A stretch of DNA of 18,989 bases from an uncultured Sutterella sp. (GCA_900552915.1 USBS01000021.1:1-18989); one strand, 5' to 3'; counted from the stretch's first letter, positions 1 to 8,005 are shown. Notes: a model not told the origin generated them from the sequence alone. Numbers and translations are program-made.

Positions 1-824
1 TGCTCGGCATCTGGATGTCGACGACGTTCGTCGCCTGCATGCTGACCGCCTTCGTGATGACCATGATCCAGAACCTCGACCTCGACAGCGATCCTGTTTA
101 TAAGGACCGTCTGTCCAAGGGCCTCGTGAAGGCTCCGGTCGGCGCTCAGGAATACCACCTCAAGCCCGGTGCCAAGCTCTCCGTCGGCATCTTCCTGCTC
201 GGCGTTATCCTGGTTGTGCTCTATGCCTCCGCTATCTCGCCGGCTGTCGGCCTGATCAAGCCCGTTATCGTCGGCCGTGACGCCGCCATCATGAGCTTGA
301 TGCTCCTCGTTGGCTGCGGCATCACCGTGATGTGCAAGATCGACGTCGGCAACGTTGCCAACACGTCCGTCTTCAAGTCCGGTATGGTGGCTATCGTCTG
401 CGTGCTCGGCGTTGCCTGGTTGGGTGACACGTTCGTGTCCGGCCACGCTGCCGAAATTAAGGAATTCTCCGCTTCGACCGTTGCCCAGTATCCGGCTCTG
501 CTCGCTGTGGTGTACTTCTTCGCTGCTATGCTGCTGTACTCTCAGGCTGCTACCGCTAAGGCCATTACGCCTGCTGTCGTCGCTGCTCTCGGCATTTCCG
601 CCAGCAACCCCGGCGACTCCTACATGCTGGTTGCTTCCTTCGCTGCTGTGTCCGCTCTGTTCGTTCTGCCGACCTACCCGACGCTTCTGGGCGCCGTGCA
701 GATGGACGACACGGGTACGACCCGCATCGGCAAGTGGGTGTTCAACCACGCCTTCTTCCTGCCGGGCGTTCTCGCCATCGTGTTCTCCGTGGCACTCGGC
801 TTTGCTGCCTGCGCAGTGTTCTAA
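1..824 (+). CDS. dcuA: Anaerobic C4-dicarboxylate transporter DcuA, 5' end cut by window
   Basis: This is the C-terminal part of a Dcu-family antiporter, an inner-membrane protein that exchanges fumarate, malate or aspartate for succinate during anaerobic fumarate respiration. The frame is open from the window edge (Leu-Gly-Ile-Trp precedes the first Met at position 15), so the start lies upstream; about 273 residues are visible of the roughly 430 to 445 usual for the family. The segments reading VLGVAWLGDTFVS, LLYSQAATAKA, LPTYPTLLGAVQMDDTGTTR and GKWVFNHAFFLPG are characteristic of DcuA and resemble the E. coli protein closely from memory. Several long hydrophobic segments support a polytopic protein. 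Codon use leans to GCT and GTC more than in the following genes, which suggests strong expression. It ends before a good terminator. DcuB is the alternative; the family is certain. Confidence 0.9.
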   Translation, partial: LGIWMSTTFVACMLTAFVMTMIQNLDLDSDPVYKDRLSKGLVKAPVGAQEYHLKPGAKLSVGIFLLGVILVVLYASAISPAVGLIKPVIVGRDAAIMSLMLLVGCGITVMCKIDVGNVANTSVFKSGMVAIVCVLGVAWLGDTFVSGHAAEIKEFSASTVAQYPALLAVVYFFAAMLLYSQAATAKAITPAVVAALGISASNPGDSYMLVASFAAVSALFVLPTYPTLLGAVQMDDTGTTRIGKWVFNHAFFLPGVLAIVFSVALGFAACAVF

Positions 825-888
825 TTGCGAGTTGCTGAAGCGGTTTGCCTAAGGTAGATCGCTTCCGACAAACAAATAGAAAATCAAG

Positions 889-920
889 GACCTCTGTCAG
901 AAATGGCAGGGGTCTTTCTT
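889..920 (+). terminator. Rho-independent terminator of dcuA
   Basis: An eight-pair stem joins GACCTCTG (889-896) to CAGGGGTC (907-914), with one G-U pair and a ten-base loop, followed by TTTCTT. It lies 65 bases after the dcuA stop and separates dcuA from the M50 gene. Confidence 0.8.
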
Positions 921-1000
921 ATGGAGCTTAAAAAATCGTTACTCAATTTCGCGCTTAAAGAGCCGAATACTCGAGCGCTCGTGCTACGATCAAACCCGTT

Positions 1001-1657
1001 ATGCTCGATACGCTTTCTACAATCGCCCTCTGGGCTATTCCCGCTATTCTAGCCATCACGCTGCACGAAGCAGCCCACGGCTACATCGCCAAGCTTTGCG
1101 GCGACCGAACCGCCTGGGTGCTCGGTCGTGTGACCGTCAACCCCATCCGACACATTGATCCGGTGGGGACTTTGCTCGTGCCCGGTGTTTTGCTGCTGGG
1201 CAGTCTGCTCTCCGGCGGCTCAAGCCTTTTGTTCGGTTGGGCAAAACCCGTACCGATCAATTTCCGCAATCTGCGCAATCCTAAAACCGACATGATCTGG
1301 GTGGCGCTCGCCGGCCCCGGCTGCAACCTCGTTCAGGCCTTGCTTTGGGCGCTGCTCCTTAAACTCGGAATCGGTTTTGTCTCGACTCAGGCGGCCGCGC
1401 AGTTACTCTTTGATTTCTGCTACGCCGGCATTTCGGTCAACCTCATGCTGATGGCCTTCAATCTGCTGCCGATTCTGCCGCTTGACGGCGGGCGCATCGT
1501 ATCGGGCCTGCTGCCGTATCAGGCGGCCGTCACCTATCAGCGCACCGAACCCTGGGGCATGGGCATTTTGCTGGTGCTGATCGTGACGGGACTTGTCGGC
1601 TATTTCGTGCGGCCGTTCATGATGTTCGGCAGCTGGCTCGTCAACGCGATTTTTTAA
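1001..1657 (+). CDS. Site-2 protease family (peptidase M50) membrane metalloprotease
   Basis: This encodes a 218-residue polytopic membrane protein of the M50 zinc metalloprotease family, which cleaves substrates within the membrane. The zinc-binding HExxH motif is visible as H22-E-A-A-H26 in the first hydrophobic segment. The second family motif is N154-LLPILP-LDGG (D162 is the expected third zinc ligand). The length fits the compact SREBP/YwhC-like branch without PDZ domains, not RseP. Its substrate cannot be told from sequence. No clear Shine-Dalgarno sequence precedes the ATG; a TACGAT box at 985-990 lies only 11 bases upstream, so the transcript may be very short-leadered or leaderless. 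The next gene follows after 54 bases and may be cotranscribed. Confidence 0.85.
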   Translation: MLDTLSTIALWAIPAILAITLHEAAHGYIAKLCGDRTAWVLGRVTVNPIRHIDPVGTLLVPGVLLLGSLLSGGSSLLFGWAKPVPINFRNLRNPKTDMIWVALAGPGCNLVQALLWALLLKLGIGFVSTQAAAQLLFDFCYAGISVNLMLMAFNLLPILPLDGGRIVSGLLPYQAAVTYQRTEPWGMGILLVLIVTGLVGYFVRPFMMFGSWLVNAIF

Positions 1658-1711
1658 GCCTTAAAAGGTCGGCAAGCAGAAGGGAAAGTAAAAGAGGAGA
1701 TCGTTTCGAAC

Positions 1712-2269
1712 ATGGCCCGCGACGTGTCCACCAAAGCCGATTTGGCAAGCGCCTGGCTCATCCGCTTTTCGCCGTACCTGAAGGCGGGTTCGCGCGTGCT
1801 TGAAATCGCCGCCGGAAACGGACGCAACACGCGTTTCCTCGCGGGTTTAGGCTGTCGCGTCACTGCAGCGGACATTCATTTGGCGCCCGAACCGGTCGAC
1901 GGTGTTCAATACCTGCTCACCGACCTTGAAAACGACCCGTGGCCCTTTGAGCCCGAATCGTTTGATGCCGTCGTCGGCATCAACTACTTGTGGCGGCCTC
2001 GATTTTCCGAGCTTCTCGACTGTGTGCGGCCGGGAGGGCTCTTTTTGTACGAAACGTTCACGCGGGATCAGTCCATATTGGGATTTGGACCTAAAAACCC
2101 ACAGCATTTTTTAGAGAAGGGGGAACTCCTGCGTCTAATTCCCTCAGAATGGCATATCCTTGCATTTGAAGACGGCAGAACCGACAACGATCGGCATCTG
2201 CAGCGCATCGCGGCTGTAAGACCCGATGCCGAAAACGCCGTGTGCGTAGACATTTGCGCGCGGCGTTGA
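1712..2269 (+). CDS. Class I SAM-dependent methyltransferase
   Basis: This is a 185-residue protein with the Rossmann-like SAM-binding fold. Motif I is VLEIAAGNGRNTRFL (about residues 29-43), the acidic end of strand 2 is in VTAADI (about 50-55), and FDAVVGINYL (about 83-93) fits motif II. It resembles the small methyltransferase-11/TehB-like proteins often labelled only as class I methyltransferase; the substrate is unknown. A GAGGAG ribosome-binding site at 1694-1699 lies 12 bases before the ATG, which supports this start. It probably shares a transcript with the upstream M50 gene, as no terminator lies between them. The region after it leads directly into folC through a structured 79-base spacer. 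Confidence 0.85.
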   Translation: MARDVSTKADLASAWLIRFSPYLKAGSRVLEIAAGNGRNTRFLAGLGCRVTAADIHLAPEPVDGVQYLLTDLENDPWPFEPESFDAVVGINYLWRPRFSELLDCVRPGGLFLYETFTRDQSILGFGPKNPQHFLEKGELLRLIPSEWHILAFEDGRTDNDRHLQRIAAVRPDAENAVCVDICARR

Positions 2270-2293
2270 AGACGCAAACAGAATTCGAAGCAG

Positions 2294-2327
2294 ACACCCA
2301 CGGGCGGCGGGTGTAGGGAGCGCCGCC
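2294..2327 (+). promoter_or_regulatory. Two overlapping, mutually exclusive hairpins before folC
   Basis: In the spacer before folC, ACACCC (2294-2299) can pair with GGGTGT (2309-2314), while GGCGGCG (2303-2309) can pair perfectly with CGCCGCC (2321-2327). The two stems share position 2309 and the loop of the first supplies most of the second, so they compete. Neither is followed by a T tract. The folC ribosome-binding site GGAG (2336-2339) starts nine bases beyond the second stem. A role in tuning folC translation is possible; this is inference. Confidence 0.35.
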
Positions 2328-2348
2328 AAAGGCATGGAGTAAAGCTCA

Positions 2349-3734
2349 ATGGCCAATACAACAACACTAACCGCCCCGGGCAAAGAAGCCGGCCTCAACG
2401 ATTGGCTCGGCTACATTTCAAAAATCCATGAAAAACCGATGGATCTCGGGCTCGAGCGCATGAAGGAAATGATTGCGCGCATGGGCATCGAATTCGAGTG
2501 CCCCGTCTTTACGGTGGCGGGCACCAACGGCAAGGGCAGCACGTGCGCCCTGCTCGAATCGATTCTTCGCTATGCGGGCTATCGCGTGGGCATGCATACC
2601 TCTCCGCATTTGCTGCGCTTTAACGAGCGCTGCGTGATTGCAGGCGACGAAGTCGACGACGAAACGCTCATTGCAGCCTTTAAGGCGGTCGACGCGGCCC
2701 GCGGCGACATGCCGCTCACGTACTTTGAATTCACGGGGCTTGCCATTCTCAAGATTTTCCAGGACGCCAAGCTCGACGCGGTGATTCTGGAAATCGGCCT
2801 GGGCGGACGGCTCGACGCCATGAACGCCATCGACACCGACTGCGCGATCCTCTGCAGCATCGGCATCGATCACGCGGCGTACCTGGGGGATACGCGCGAA
2901 AAGATCGGCTGGGAAAAGGCGCACATCATGCGCCACGACAAGCCCGTGATCGTCACGGATCCCAATCCGCCGCAGACCGTTTACGACTACGCGCACGAAC
3001 TGCTTGCTCCGATCTACGTCTGGAACAAGAACTTCTTTACGTACCGTCACCACGGCATGTGGGATTTCGAGATGGAGCTTCGCTCCATGGCGACGATTCA
3101 TACGACCGAATGGCGCAATCTGCCCAAGCCTGCCATTTCGGGCGTGGCGCAGCTGCAAAACGCTGCGGGCGCCCTTGCCGCCCTGGCCGTCATGCAGGAC
3201 TTCCTGCCCGTGACGCGGTCGGCTGTGGTCGAGGGTCTTGAAAACGTCGTCATTGCGGCGCGCTTCGAGCATGTGAAAAACGCCGACGAACACGGTGCGG
3301 CCGTGACGATCGACGTGGGCCACAATCCGCAGGCCGCCGAAGTGCTGGCCGAAAATCTCGCGCGCACCACGCAGCCCGGCGACAAAGTCTGGGCGGTGTT
3401 CGGGATGTTTGCCGACAAGGACATGGCATCCGTTGCCCGCATCATGAACCGTCACATCGACCGTTGGTTTGTGACGGGACTTCCGAAGCCCCGCGGCGCC
3501 GAAGCCATTGAACTCATGGACGCCATGGAAGAGGGCGGAGTCGACATGGGCAAGGTCGTGACCTGTGCTTCGATCGACGATGCGCTTCGCAAGGCTTTGG
3601 CCGAAAGTGTCACCGAAGGTCCCGAGACTGTTAAAATCATCGGATTCGGCTCCTTCGTGACGGTGACCGGGATCATGGAATCCCTAAAGCACGACCTGCG
3701 CGAAGAACAGCTGGCTTCGGGTGAAGTGAAGTAA
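2349..3734 (+). CDS. folC: Bifunctional dihydrofolate synthase / folylpolyglutamate synthase
   Basis: FolC adds glutamate to dihydropteroate and then lengthens the glutamate tail on folates, using ATP in the cytoplasm. The 461-residue product shows the Mur-ligase-like layout: P-loop GTNGKGS at residues 58-64, TSPHL (74-78) of the folate-binding loop, LEIGLGGRLDAMN (147-159), and IGIDH...EKA with K190 at the position of the usual carbamylated lysine. The C-terminal domain contains DVGHNPQAA and FGMFADKDM. The length is slightly above the usual 420-430 residues, with a short N-terminal extension. GGAG at 2336-2339 is nine bases before the ATG and supports the start. It precedes a SPOR protein, cvpA and purF, a conserved neighbourhood in beta- and gammaproteobacteria, although a strong terminator separates it from the SPOR gene here. 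No accD lies upstream, unlike in many relatives. Confidence 0.97.
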   Translation: MANTTTLTAPGKEAGLNDWLGYISKIHEKPMDLGLERMKEMIARMGIEFECPVFTVAGTNGKGSTCALLESILRYAGYRVGMHTSPHLLRFNERCVIAGDEVDDETLIAAFKAVDAARGDMPLTYFEFTGLAILKIFQDAKLDAVILEIGLGGRLDAMNAIDTDCAILCSIGIDHAAYLGDTREKIGWEKAHIMRHDKPVIVTDPNPPQTVYDYAHELLAPIYVWNKNFFTYRHHGMWDFEMELRSMATIHTTEWRNLPKPAISGVAQLQNAAGALAALAVMQDFLPVTRSAVVEGLENVVIAARFEHVKNADEHGAAVTIDVGHNPQAAEVLAENLARTTQPGDKVWAVFGMFADKDMASVARIMNRHIDRWFVTGLPKPRGAEAIELMDAMEEGGVDMGKVVTCASIDDALRKALAESVTEGPETVKIIGFGSFVTVTGIMESLKHDLREEQLASGEVK

Positions 3735-3758
3735 GCCTCGCTCGAAACGCAGCATAGC

Positions 3759-3802
3759 GGGAGCCCGCAGCCGAGCGCATCGGCTCCCGGGCTCTCTTTT
3801 TT
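3759..3802 (+). terminator. Nested strong terminator after folC
   Basis: An outer stem pairs GGGAGCCCG (3759-3767) with CGGGCTCTC (3788-3796, one G-U pair), enclosing a perfect inner stem AGCCGA (3769-3774) with TCGGCT (3780-3785), followed by an uninterrupted T run (3797-3802). An alternative register pairs GGGAGCC (3759-3765) with GGCTCCC (3782-3788). It should end folC transcription efficiently, so the SPOR-cvpA genes probably have their own promoter. Confidence 0.9.
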
Positions 3803-3850
3803 ACAGTTTCAAATCGATTTCATCGCTTCGTTTTTCGGCCACGATTTCTC

Positions 3851-4678
3851 ATGCTCGACAAGTTTCAAAAACTGTTCGGACCCAATCCTCCGCGCGGCAG
3901 TGCGGTACGGCCCGATTCGCCTTTGGACGACATGGAGCTTCGAGTCGAAGACGAAGAGCATCGTCGGCAGGTGGCGCGCGTCAAAAATAAGCGCCGTCTG
4001 CTCGGGTTGCTTGCGCTGTGCCTTTTGGTGGCCATCATTGCGCCCGCGCTTTTCGAGCCCAACGACATGTACGCCGAGCGCGGGGCCAAGCTTGAAATTC
4101 CGTCGCTGCAGGACGATACGGCAGCCAAGGTGGTGCCCTTGAACCGCACCGAAAAGTCGCCCAAGGTGCTGCCCACCGACATCGCAAGTCAAGAGCCGCC
4201 TTCGGCCAAAAGCCTCAAGAGCGACAATCCGGTGACGGCGAGCGCCAAGCCCATTACGACGCCCGAGCAAAAGTCGGCTGCGGCCCAGAAAAAGACCGCA
4301 AAGACCGAAACCCCGAAGCAGACAGCTAAGGCGAAAGACACCCAAAAGAATGCGCAGGCCGCTTCTAAGAGCGTTGCCAAAACGAATGACAAGGGTGCGA
4401 CATCCGCCAAGGCCGAGGGTGAGCTGCGCGCCGTCACGCATGGCCGCTACTTCATTCAGGTGGTTGCGACGAGCAAGAAGGAGTCTGCCGAAAAAGTCGC
4501 CGCCGATCTGCGAAAATTGGGGCTGCCGAGCTACACCGAAATCGTCCGTCGTCGCGGAAGCGACCTGTGGCGCGTGCGCGTGGGTCGCTTTGCAAGCGAA
4601 GAAGACGCCAAGCGCGCGTTGGACATCCTTGCTTTGAATTCCATCAGCAACGGCGGCGTGCACACCGACAGCAAATAA
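3851..4678 (+). CDS. SPOR-domain, DedD-like single-pass membrane protein
   Basis: The 275-residue protein has an N-terminal cytoplasmic part (1-48, charged), one transmembrane segment (about 50-68, LLGLLALCLLVAIIAPALF), a long linker very rich in Lys, Ala, Thr and Gln (about 95-190), and a C-terminal SPOR domain (about 196-272, beginning HGRYFIQVVATSKKESAEKV). SPOR domains bind denuded glycan strands of septal peptidoglycan, so a periplasmic role at the division site is expected, as for DedD in E. coli. The linker has the low-complexity character usual for this family. No convincing Shine-Dalgarno sequence precedes the ATG. It lies between folC and cvpA, the normal place of dedD homologues. 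The family is clear; equivalence to E. coli DedD rests on position and architecture. Confidence 0.88.
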   Translation: MLDKFQKLFGPNPPRGSAVRPDSPLDDMELRVEDEEHRRQVARVKNKRRLLGLLALCLLVAIIAPALFEPNDMYAERGAKLEIPSLQDDTAAKVVPLNRTEKSPKVLPTDIASQEPPSAKSLKSDNPVTASAKPITTPEQKSAAAQKKTAKTETPKQTAKAKDTQKNAQAASKSVAKTNDKGATSAKAEGELRAVTHGRYFIQVVATSKKESAEKVAADLRKLGLPSYTEIVRRRGSDLWRVRVGRFASEEDAKRALDILALNSISNGGVHTDSK

Positions 4679-4689
4679 GACAAGAGAAA

Positions 4690-4717
4690 GGCGCATCGAT
4701 GACGTCGTCGGTGCGCC
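4690..4717 (+). other. Stable intercistronic hairpin between the SPOR gene and cvpA
   Basis: GGCGCATCGATG (4690-4701) pairs with CGTCGGTGCGCC (4706-4717) over twelve positions (two G-U pairs) around the tetraloop ACGT. No T tract follows, so it is not an intrinsic terminator. It sits 11 bases after the SPOR gene stop and 29 bases before cvpA, and may set mRNA processing or stability in the operon. Confidence 0.6.
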
Positions 4718-4746
4718 CAACCCGAACCGAACAAATCTGACAAACA

Positions 4747-5244
4747 ATGAACGAAGTCGATTGGGTCATTCTGGCCGTTTTGTTTTTCTCGACCATTTTG
4801 GGCGTCTCGCGCGGCGTGGTGCGCGAGATTCTCGCCATCGTCGGCTGGGTACTGGGCATTTTGCTCGCGCTGCGGTTTGCTCCGGAATTGGGCGAAATGA
4901 TCCCGCTGCCTTCGGTTTCGATTCTGATTCGCACGGCCTTTGCCGCGGTGGGCATCGTGGTCGGTACGCTTTTTACAATCGGTTTGGCGGGCAAGGTATT
5001 CGCCAAGCTTCTTGCGGCCGCTTCCATCAGTTTTGAGGATCGGGCGATCGGCGCCGTCTTCGGACTCATGCGCGGCATCGTGATCGTGTGCGCGGTGGTC
5101 TTCGTGCTGGGGCTTACGAGCGCGGTCAAAACGGGCTACTGGCGCAATTCGGTGCTCATTGTGCCCGCCGAGCGCGTGATCGATTTCTCGATTCCGTACT
5201 TGCCCGCGGCCATTGCGGACATGCGCGGCAAACGCAGTTTGTAA
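4747..5244 (+). CDS. cvpA: CvpA family inner-membrane protein
   Basis: The 165-residue product has four predicted membrane segments (about 5-25, 27-45, 60-85 and 100-122) and aligns by eye with CvpA along its length: the start VDWVILAVLFFSTILGVSRG with the following REI, and later ISFEDRAIGAVFGLMRG, are family hallmarks. CvpA was named for its need in colicin V production and is linked to envelope homeostasis; its molecular activity is not settled. It follows the SPOR gene by 68 bases that contain a stable hairpin, and it precedes purF, matching the conserved dedD-cvpA-purF order. No Shine-Dalgarno sequence is visible before the ATG, so translation may depend on coupling or on an unstructured leader. 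A terminator-like hairpin lies just after it. Confidence 0.93.
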   Translation: MNEVDWVILAVLFFSTILGVSRGVVREILAIVGWVLGILLALRFAPELGEMIPLPSVSILIRTAFAAVGIVVGTLFTIGLAGKVFAKLLAAASISFEDRAIGAVFGLMRGIVIVCAVVFVLGLTSAVKTGYWRNSVLIVPAERVIDFSIPYLPAAIADMRGKRSL

Positions 5245-5253
5245 AGAATTTTT

Positions 5254-5280
5254 CAGGAGGACCCATAGCGGGTCCTCTTG
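5254..5280 (+). terminator. Hairpin terminator between cvpA and purF
   Basis: GAGGACCC (5257-5264) pairs perfectly with GGGTCCTC (5270-5277) around the loop ATAGC, and flanking bases extend this to eleven pairs with one G-U. The following TTGCGTTTG is only moderately T-rich, so termination may be partial. It implies that purF is at least partly transcribed separately. Confidence 0.6.
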
Positions 5281-5340
5281 CGTTTGGGAAAACGCGATAG
5301 TTTCCCGGTTTTTTAAATGCGGAGCGCGATCGTTTTCAGA

Positions 5341-5346
5341 TACAAT
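5341..5346 (+). promoter_or_regulatory. Candidate -10 box of the purF promoter
   Basis: TACAAT (5341-5346) matches the sigma-70 -10 consensus at five of six positions and lies 39 bases before the purF start, downstream of a terminator. No good -35 box is seen at 16-18 bases spacing, so recognition may need an activator or the assignment may be wrong. Confidence 0.35.
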
Positions 5347-5385
5347 TCGCGCCCTAAGCAATACCAGCCTTGAGGAAAAAGGGAT

Positions 5386-6882
5386 ATGTGCGGCATTGTC
5401 GGCATGATCAGCCAGAAACCCGTCAACCAACGCATCTACGATGCTTTGCTGCTGCTGCAGCACCGCGGCCAGGACGCCGCCGGCATCGGTACGCTCGACG
5501 GGTTGACGTTTCACATGCATAAGGCGATGGGCCTTGTGCGCGACGTCTTCAGAACGCGCAACATGCGCGATTTGACCGGCTGCGCCGGCATCGGCCACGT
5601 GCGCTATCCGACGCAGGGCTGCGCGAGCTCCAACGAAGAAAGCCAGCCTTTCTACGTGAACGCCCCCTACGGCATTCTCTTTGCTCACAACGGCAACCTC
5701 ACCAACGCCAAGGAAGTCGCCGTCGAGCTCTATCAGCAGGACCGCCGCCACATCAACACCTCGAGCGACTCGGAAGTGCTTTTGAATGTGCTCGCCGACG
5801 AGCTCATGAAGATTGTTCCGCCCTCGGGCTACTTCACTCCCGAAATTGCCTTTGAAGCCGTGCGCGGCGTGCACAAGCGCGTGAAGGGCGCCTACGCCGT
5901 GGTGGCGTTGATTGCAGGCAAAGGTTTGCTCGCTTTCCGCGATCCCAACGGCATTCGTCCGCTTTGCTTCGGCACGCAAAAGCAAGCCGACGGCACGACG
6001 GACTACCTGGTGAGCTCCGAATCGGTCACGATGGTGGGCCTTGAATACGACTTCGTGCGCGATCTGGCTCCGGGCGAAGCGATCTTCATTTCCAAGGACC
6101 GCGAATTCTCAAGCTGCCAGTGCGCCGAAAATCCGCAGCTCAATCCGTGCGCCTTCGAGTATGTTTACTTTGCCCGTCCCGACAGCTACATCGACGGCAT
6201 CAGCGTCTACGGCGCCCGTCTGCGCTTGGGCGAATACCTTGCCAACGAAGTGGCCGAGCACCTCAATCTGCGCGACATCGACGTCGTGATGCCGATTCCG
6301 GACTCGAGCCGCCCGTGCGCGCAGCAGCTGGCCGAAAAACTCAAGATCACCTACCGAGAAGGCTTCATCAAGAACCGCTACGTGGGCCGCACCTTCATCA
6401 TGCCCGGCCAAGAAATGCGCAAAAAGAGCGTGCGTCAGAAGCTAAACGCTATGCCGGTCGAATTCGAAGGCAAGAACATTCTGTTGGTGGACGACTCGAT
6501 CGTGCGCGGCACGACGATGCGCGAAATCGTGCGCATGGCTCGTGAATCCGGCGCCAAGAAGGTTTATGTCGCCTCGAGCGCACCCCGCGTGATGTTCCCC
6601 AACGTCTACGGCATCGATATGCCCACCCGTGCCGAGCTCATTTGCGGTCACGGTGCGGATGCAGCCGAAGTGGCCCGCCAGATCGGCGCCGACGCCGTGA
6701 TTTTCCAAACGGTGGAGGGCTTGAAGGGCGCCTTGTCGGACCTCAATCCCAAGATCGAACGGTTCGATTGCTCCTGCTTTGACGGCGAGTACGTCACGGG
6801 CGACATTGACGAAAAGTATCTCGACGATCTGGAAGCTGCGCGCAGTAAGCCTGTAGCAGCCAAGAAAGACGACGAAGAGTAG
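5386..6882 (+). CDS. purF: Amidophosphoribosyltransferase
   Basis: PurF makes 5-phosphoribosylamine from PRPP and glutamine, the first committed step of purine synthesis, in the cytoplasm. The 498-residue protein starts MCGIVGM, so Cys2 becomes the N-terminal nucleophile after Met removal, with no propeptide. The glutaminase domain (about 1-230) shows LQHRGQDAAGIGT, IGHVRYPTQG and AHNGNLTN. The phosphoribosyltransferase domain carries the PRPP loop VDDSIVRGTT (368-377). The length matches the E. coli-type enzyme of about 505 residues. GAGG at 5372-5375 is ten bases before the ATG. It ends the folC-SPOR-cvpA-purF neighbourhood and has its own candidate -10 box and a terminator cluster after the stop. 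A purine-repressor site was not recognised in the upstream region. Confidence 0.97.
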   Translation: MCGIVGMISQKPVNQRIYDALLLLQHRGQDAAGIGTLDGLTFHMHKAMGLVRDVFRTRNMRDLTGCAGIGHVRYPTQGCASSNEESQPFYVNAPYGILFAHNGNLTNAKEVAVELYQQDRRHINTSSDSEVLLNVLADELMKIVPPSGYFTPEIAFEAVRGVHKRVKGAYAVVALIAGKGLLAFRDPNGIRPLCFGTQKQADGTTDYLVSSESVTMVGLEYDFVRDLAPGEAIFISKDREFSSCQCAENPQLNPCAFEYVYFARPDSYIDGISVYGARLRLGEYLANEVAEHLNLRDIDVVMPIPDSSRPCAQQLAEKLKITYREGFIKNRYVGRTFIMPGQEMRKKSVRQKLNAMPVEFEGKNILLVDDSIVRGTTMREIVRMARESGAKKVYVASSAPRVMFPNVYGIDMPTRAELICGHGADAAEVARQIGADAVIFQTVEGLKGALSDLNPKIERFDCSCFDGEYVTGDIDEKYLDDLEAARSKPVAAKKDDEE

Positions 6883-6897
6883 GAGTGACAACTCCAA

Positions 6898-6962
6898 GAG
6901 CCGGCGCAAAAGCGCCGGTTCGATCTCAAAGAGGCGGTGGACTAGGGTCTTCCGCCTTTTTT
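6898..6962 (+). terminator. Tandem hairpins terminating purF
   Basis: A first hairpin pairs GAGCCGGCGC (6898-6907) with GCGCCGGTTC (6912-6921) around AAAA. A second pairs AGGCGG (6932-6937) with CCGCCT (6952-6957) and runs into TTTTT (6958-6962). The second has the form of an intrinsic terminator; the first is very stable but lacks a T tract. Confidence 0.8.
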
Positions 6963-6970
6963 ACGTCTGT

Positions 6971-7021
6971 AAGAAAAGGCGCTTTGGGCCGAGGTTAGGA
7001 GAGAAAGCCCAAAGCGCCTTT
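6971..7021 (-). terminator. Terminator of the reverse-strand flavin reductase gene
   Basis: A perfect 15-pair stem joins AAAGGCGCTTTGGGC (6975-6989) and its complement (7007-7021) around a 17-base loop. Read on the reverse strand it is followed by TTTTCTT, and it starts 20 bases after the stop of the 7042-7728 gene. Together with the purF terminators it insulates two convergent genes. Confidence 0.85.
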
Positions 7022-7041
7022 GAGAAAAGAGTGCGGAGCGA

Positions 7042-7728
7042 TTACCCGGCTCGATTCATGTCGCGCCAACGGATCTTGATGCGGTCGGCGATTTCTGCCA
7101 GCCGCCGTTCGCACGCCACCCAATTGCGCTCCAGCGTTTCGTCGGACTCTTCGCAGACGCCTTCCATCGTAGCGGTGTCGAATTTGTGCACGCCGAGTTC
7201 GCTGAAGACCGCGACGACTGCTTTGTCGGCGTGATTCAGAGCCTCGCGGTTGCCTCCTGTCTGATAGCCCGAGCCGCCCGAGCTTTGCAGCAACACGACG
7301 AGCTTGTTGTGCAAAAGCCCGTAGATGCGCTTGGCGTTGCGGCCTTCTCCGCGGGTAAATGTCTTGCCTTCGCGCACGATGTTGTCGATCCAGGCCTTCA
7401 AGGGGGCGGGCACACCGAAGTTGTAGACGGGGCATGAGATGACGATAACGTCGCTTGCGAGCACTTCGCCGACCAGCTCGTCGCTTTCCTTCAAGCGCTG
7501 CACTTGTTCGGGGGTACGCTGATCGCTCGGTGTTCTTGCGGCCTGCAGAAAGGACTGATCGATCATTCCGGGCGGTTTGGCCGCCACGTCGCGTTCGGCG
7601 ACTTTAACGCCCCGTCCGCGGATCGTCTCCCGCAGAATACGAGCCATTTTTCGCGTATAGGAGCCCTGATTTTCCTTGCGGACTTCCCCGGCGAAAGCGC
7701 TCGAGTGAATAAAAAGAATCTGCGGCAT
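7042..7728 (-). CDS. NAD(P)H-dependent FMN reductase, AzoR/flavodoxin-2 family
   Basis: The 228-residue protein has the flavodoxin-like fold of FMN-dependent NADH:quinone oxidoreductases (azoreductases), which make two-electron reductions of quinones or azo compounds in the cytoplasm. The N terminus MPQILFIHSSAF with the following Ser/Arg-containing stretch forms the FMN phosphate loop. CPVYNFGVPAPLKAWID (99-115) matches the conserved APMYNFxxPxxLKxxxD motif of AzoR. QSSGGSGY (148-155) lies where AzoR has SARGG, so the isoalloxazine-contacting loop differs. An AAAGGA ribosome-binding site (7738-7743) is nine bases before the ATG. The upstream 277 bases up to the hipA-like stop contain no gene; I see a repeated CGAATTTC (near 7982 and 8010) and a CCACGTGG palindrome near 7996, but no convincing promoter. 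The exact substrate is unknown. Confidence 0.87.
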   Translation of the reverse strand: MPQILFIHSSAFAGEVRKENQGSYTRKMARILRETIRGRGVKVAERDVAAKPPGMIDQSFLQAARTPSDQRTPEQVQRLKESDELVGEVLASDVIVISCPVYNFGVPAPLKAWIDNIVREGKTFTRGEGRNAKRIYGLLHNKLVVLLQSSGGSGYQTGGNREALNHADKAVVAVFSELGVHKFDTATMEGVCEESDETLERNWVACERRLAEIADRIKIRWRDMNRAG

Positions 7729-8005
7729 TTATGTCAATCCTTTCCTCGCAAATTTCCAAATGAGCCGAATGACGCAACAGACTAGCAGGCCGACATCCCG
7801 TTAGGGAGGGAGTAAGACGAAAAACGTGAAAACATTTATTGCTGTGTAGGCAAAAGCCCCCATCCGACCTAAGCAAAAGTACAAAGATTTACTTCTTTGG
7901 AATCGCTCTTGGCCTGTTTCGCACAAAAATGAAAGAAACGTGGCCTATCGGCCGCATCGGCATTGCACGGCAGAACCGAAGCGAATTTCGTTTTCCACGT
8001 GGGTG

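Noticed and set aside
2418..3455. A 345-codon reverse open frame
   Set aside because: It is antisense to folC and has the unnatural Arg/His/Val-rich composition of a shadow frame.
4531..5985. A 484-codon reverse open frame
   Set aside because: It runs antisense across the SPOR gene end, cvpA and the start of purF, has a His/Arg-rich composition and resembles no protein.
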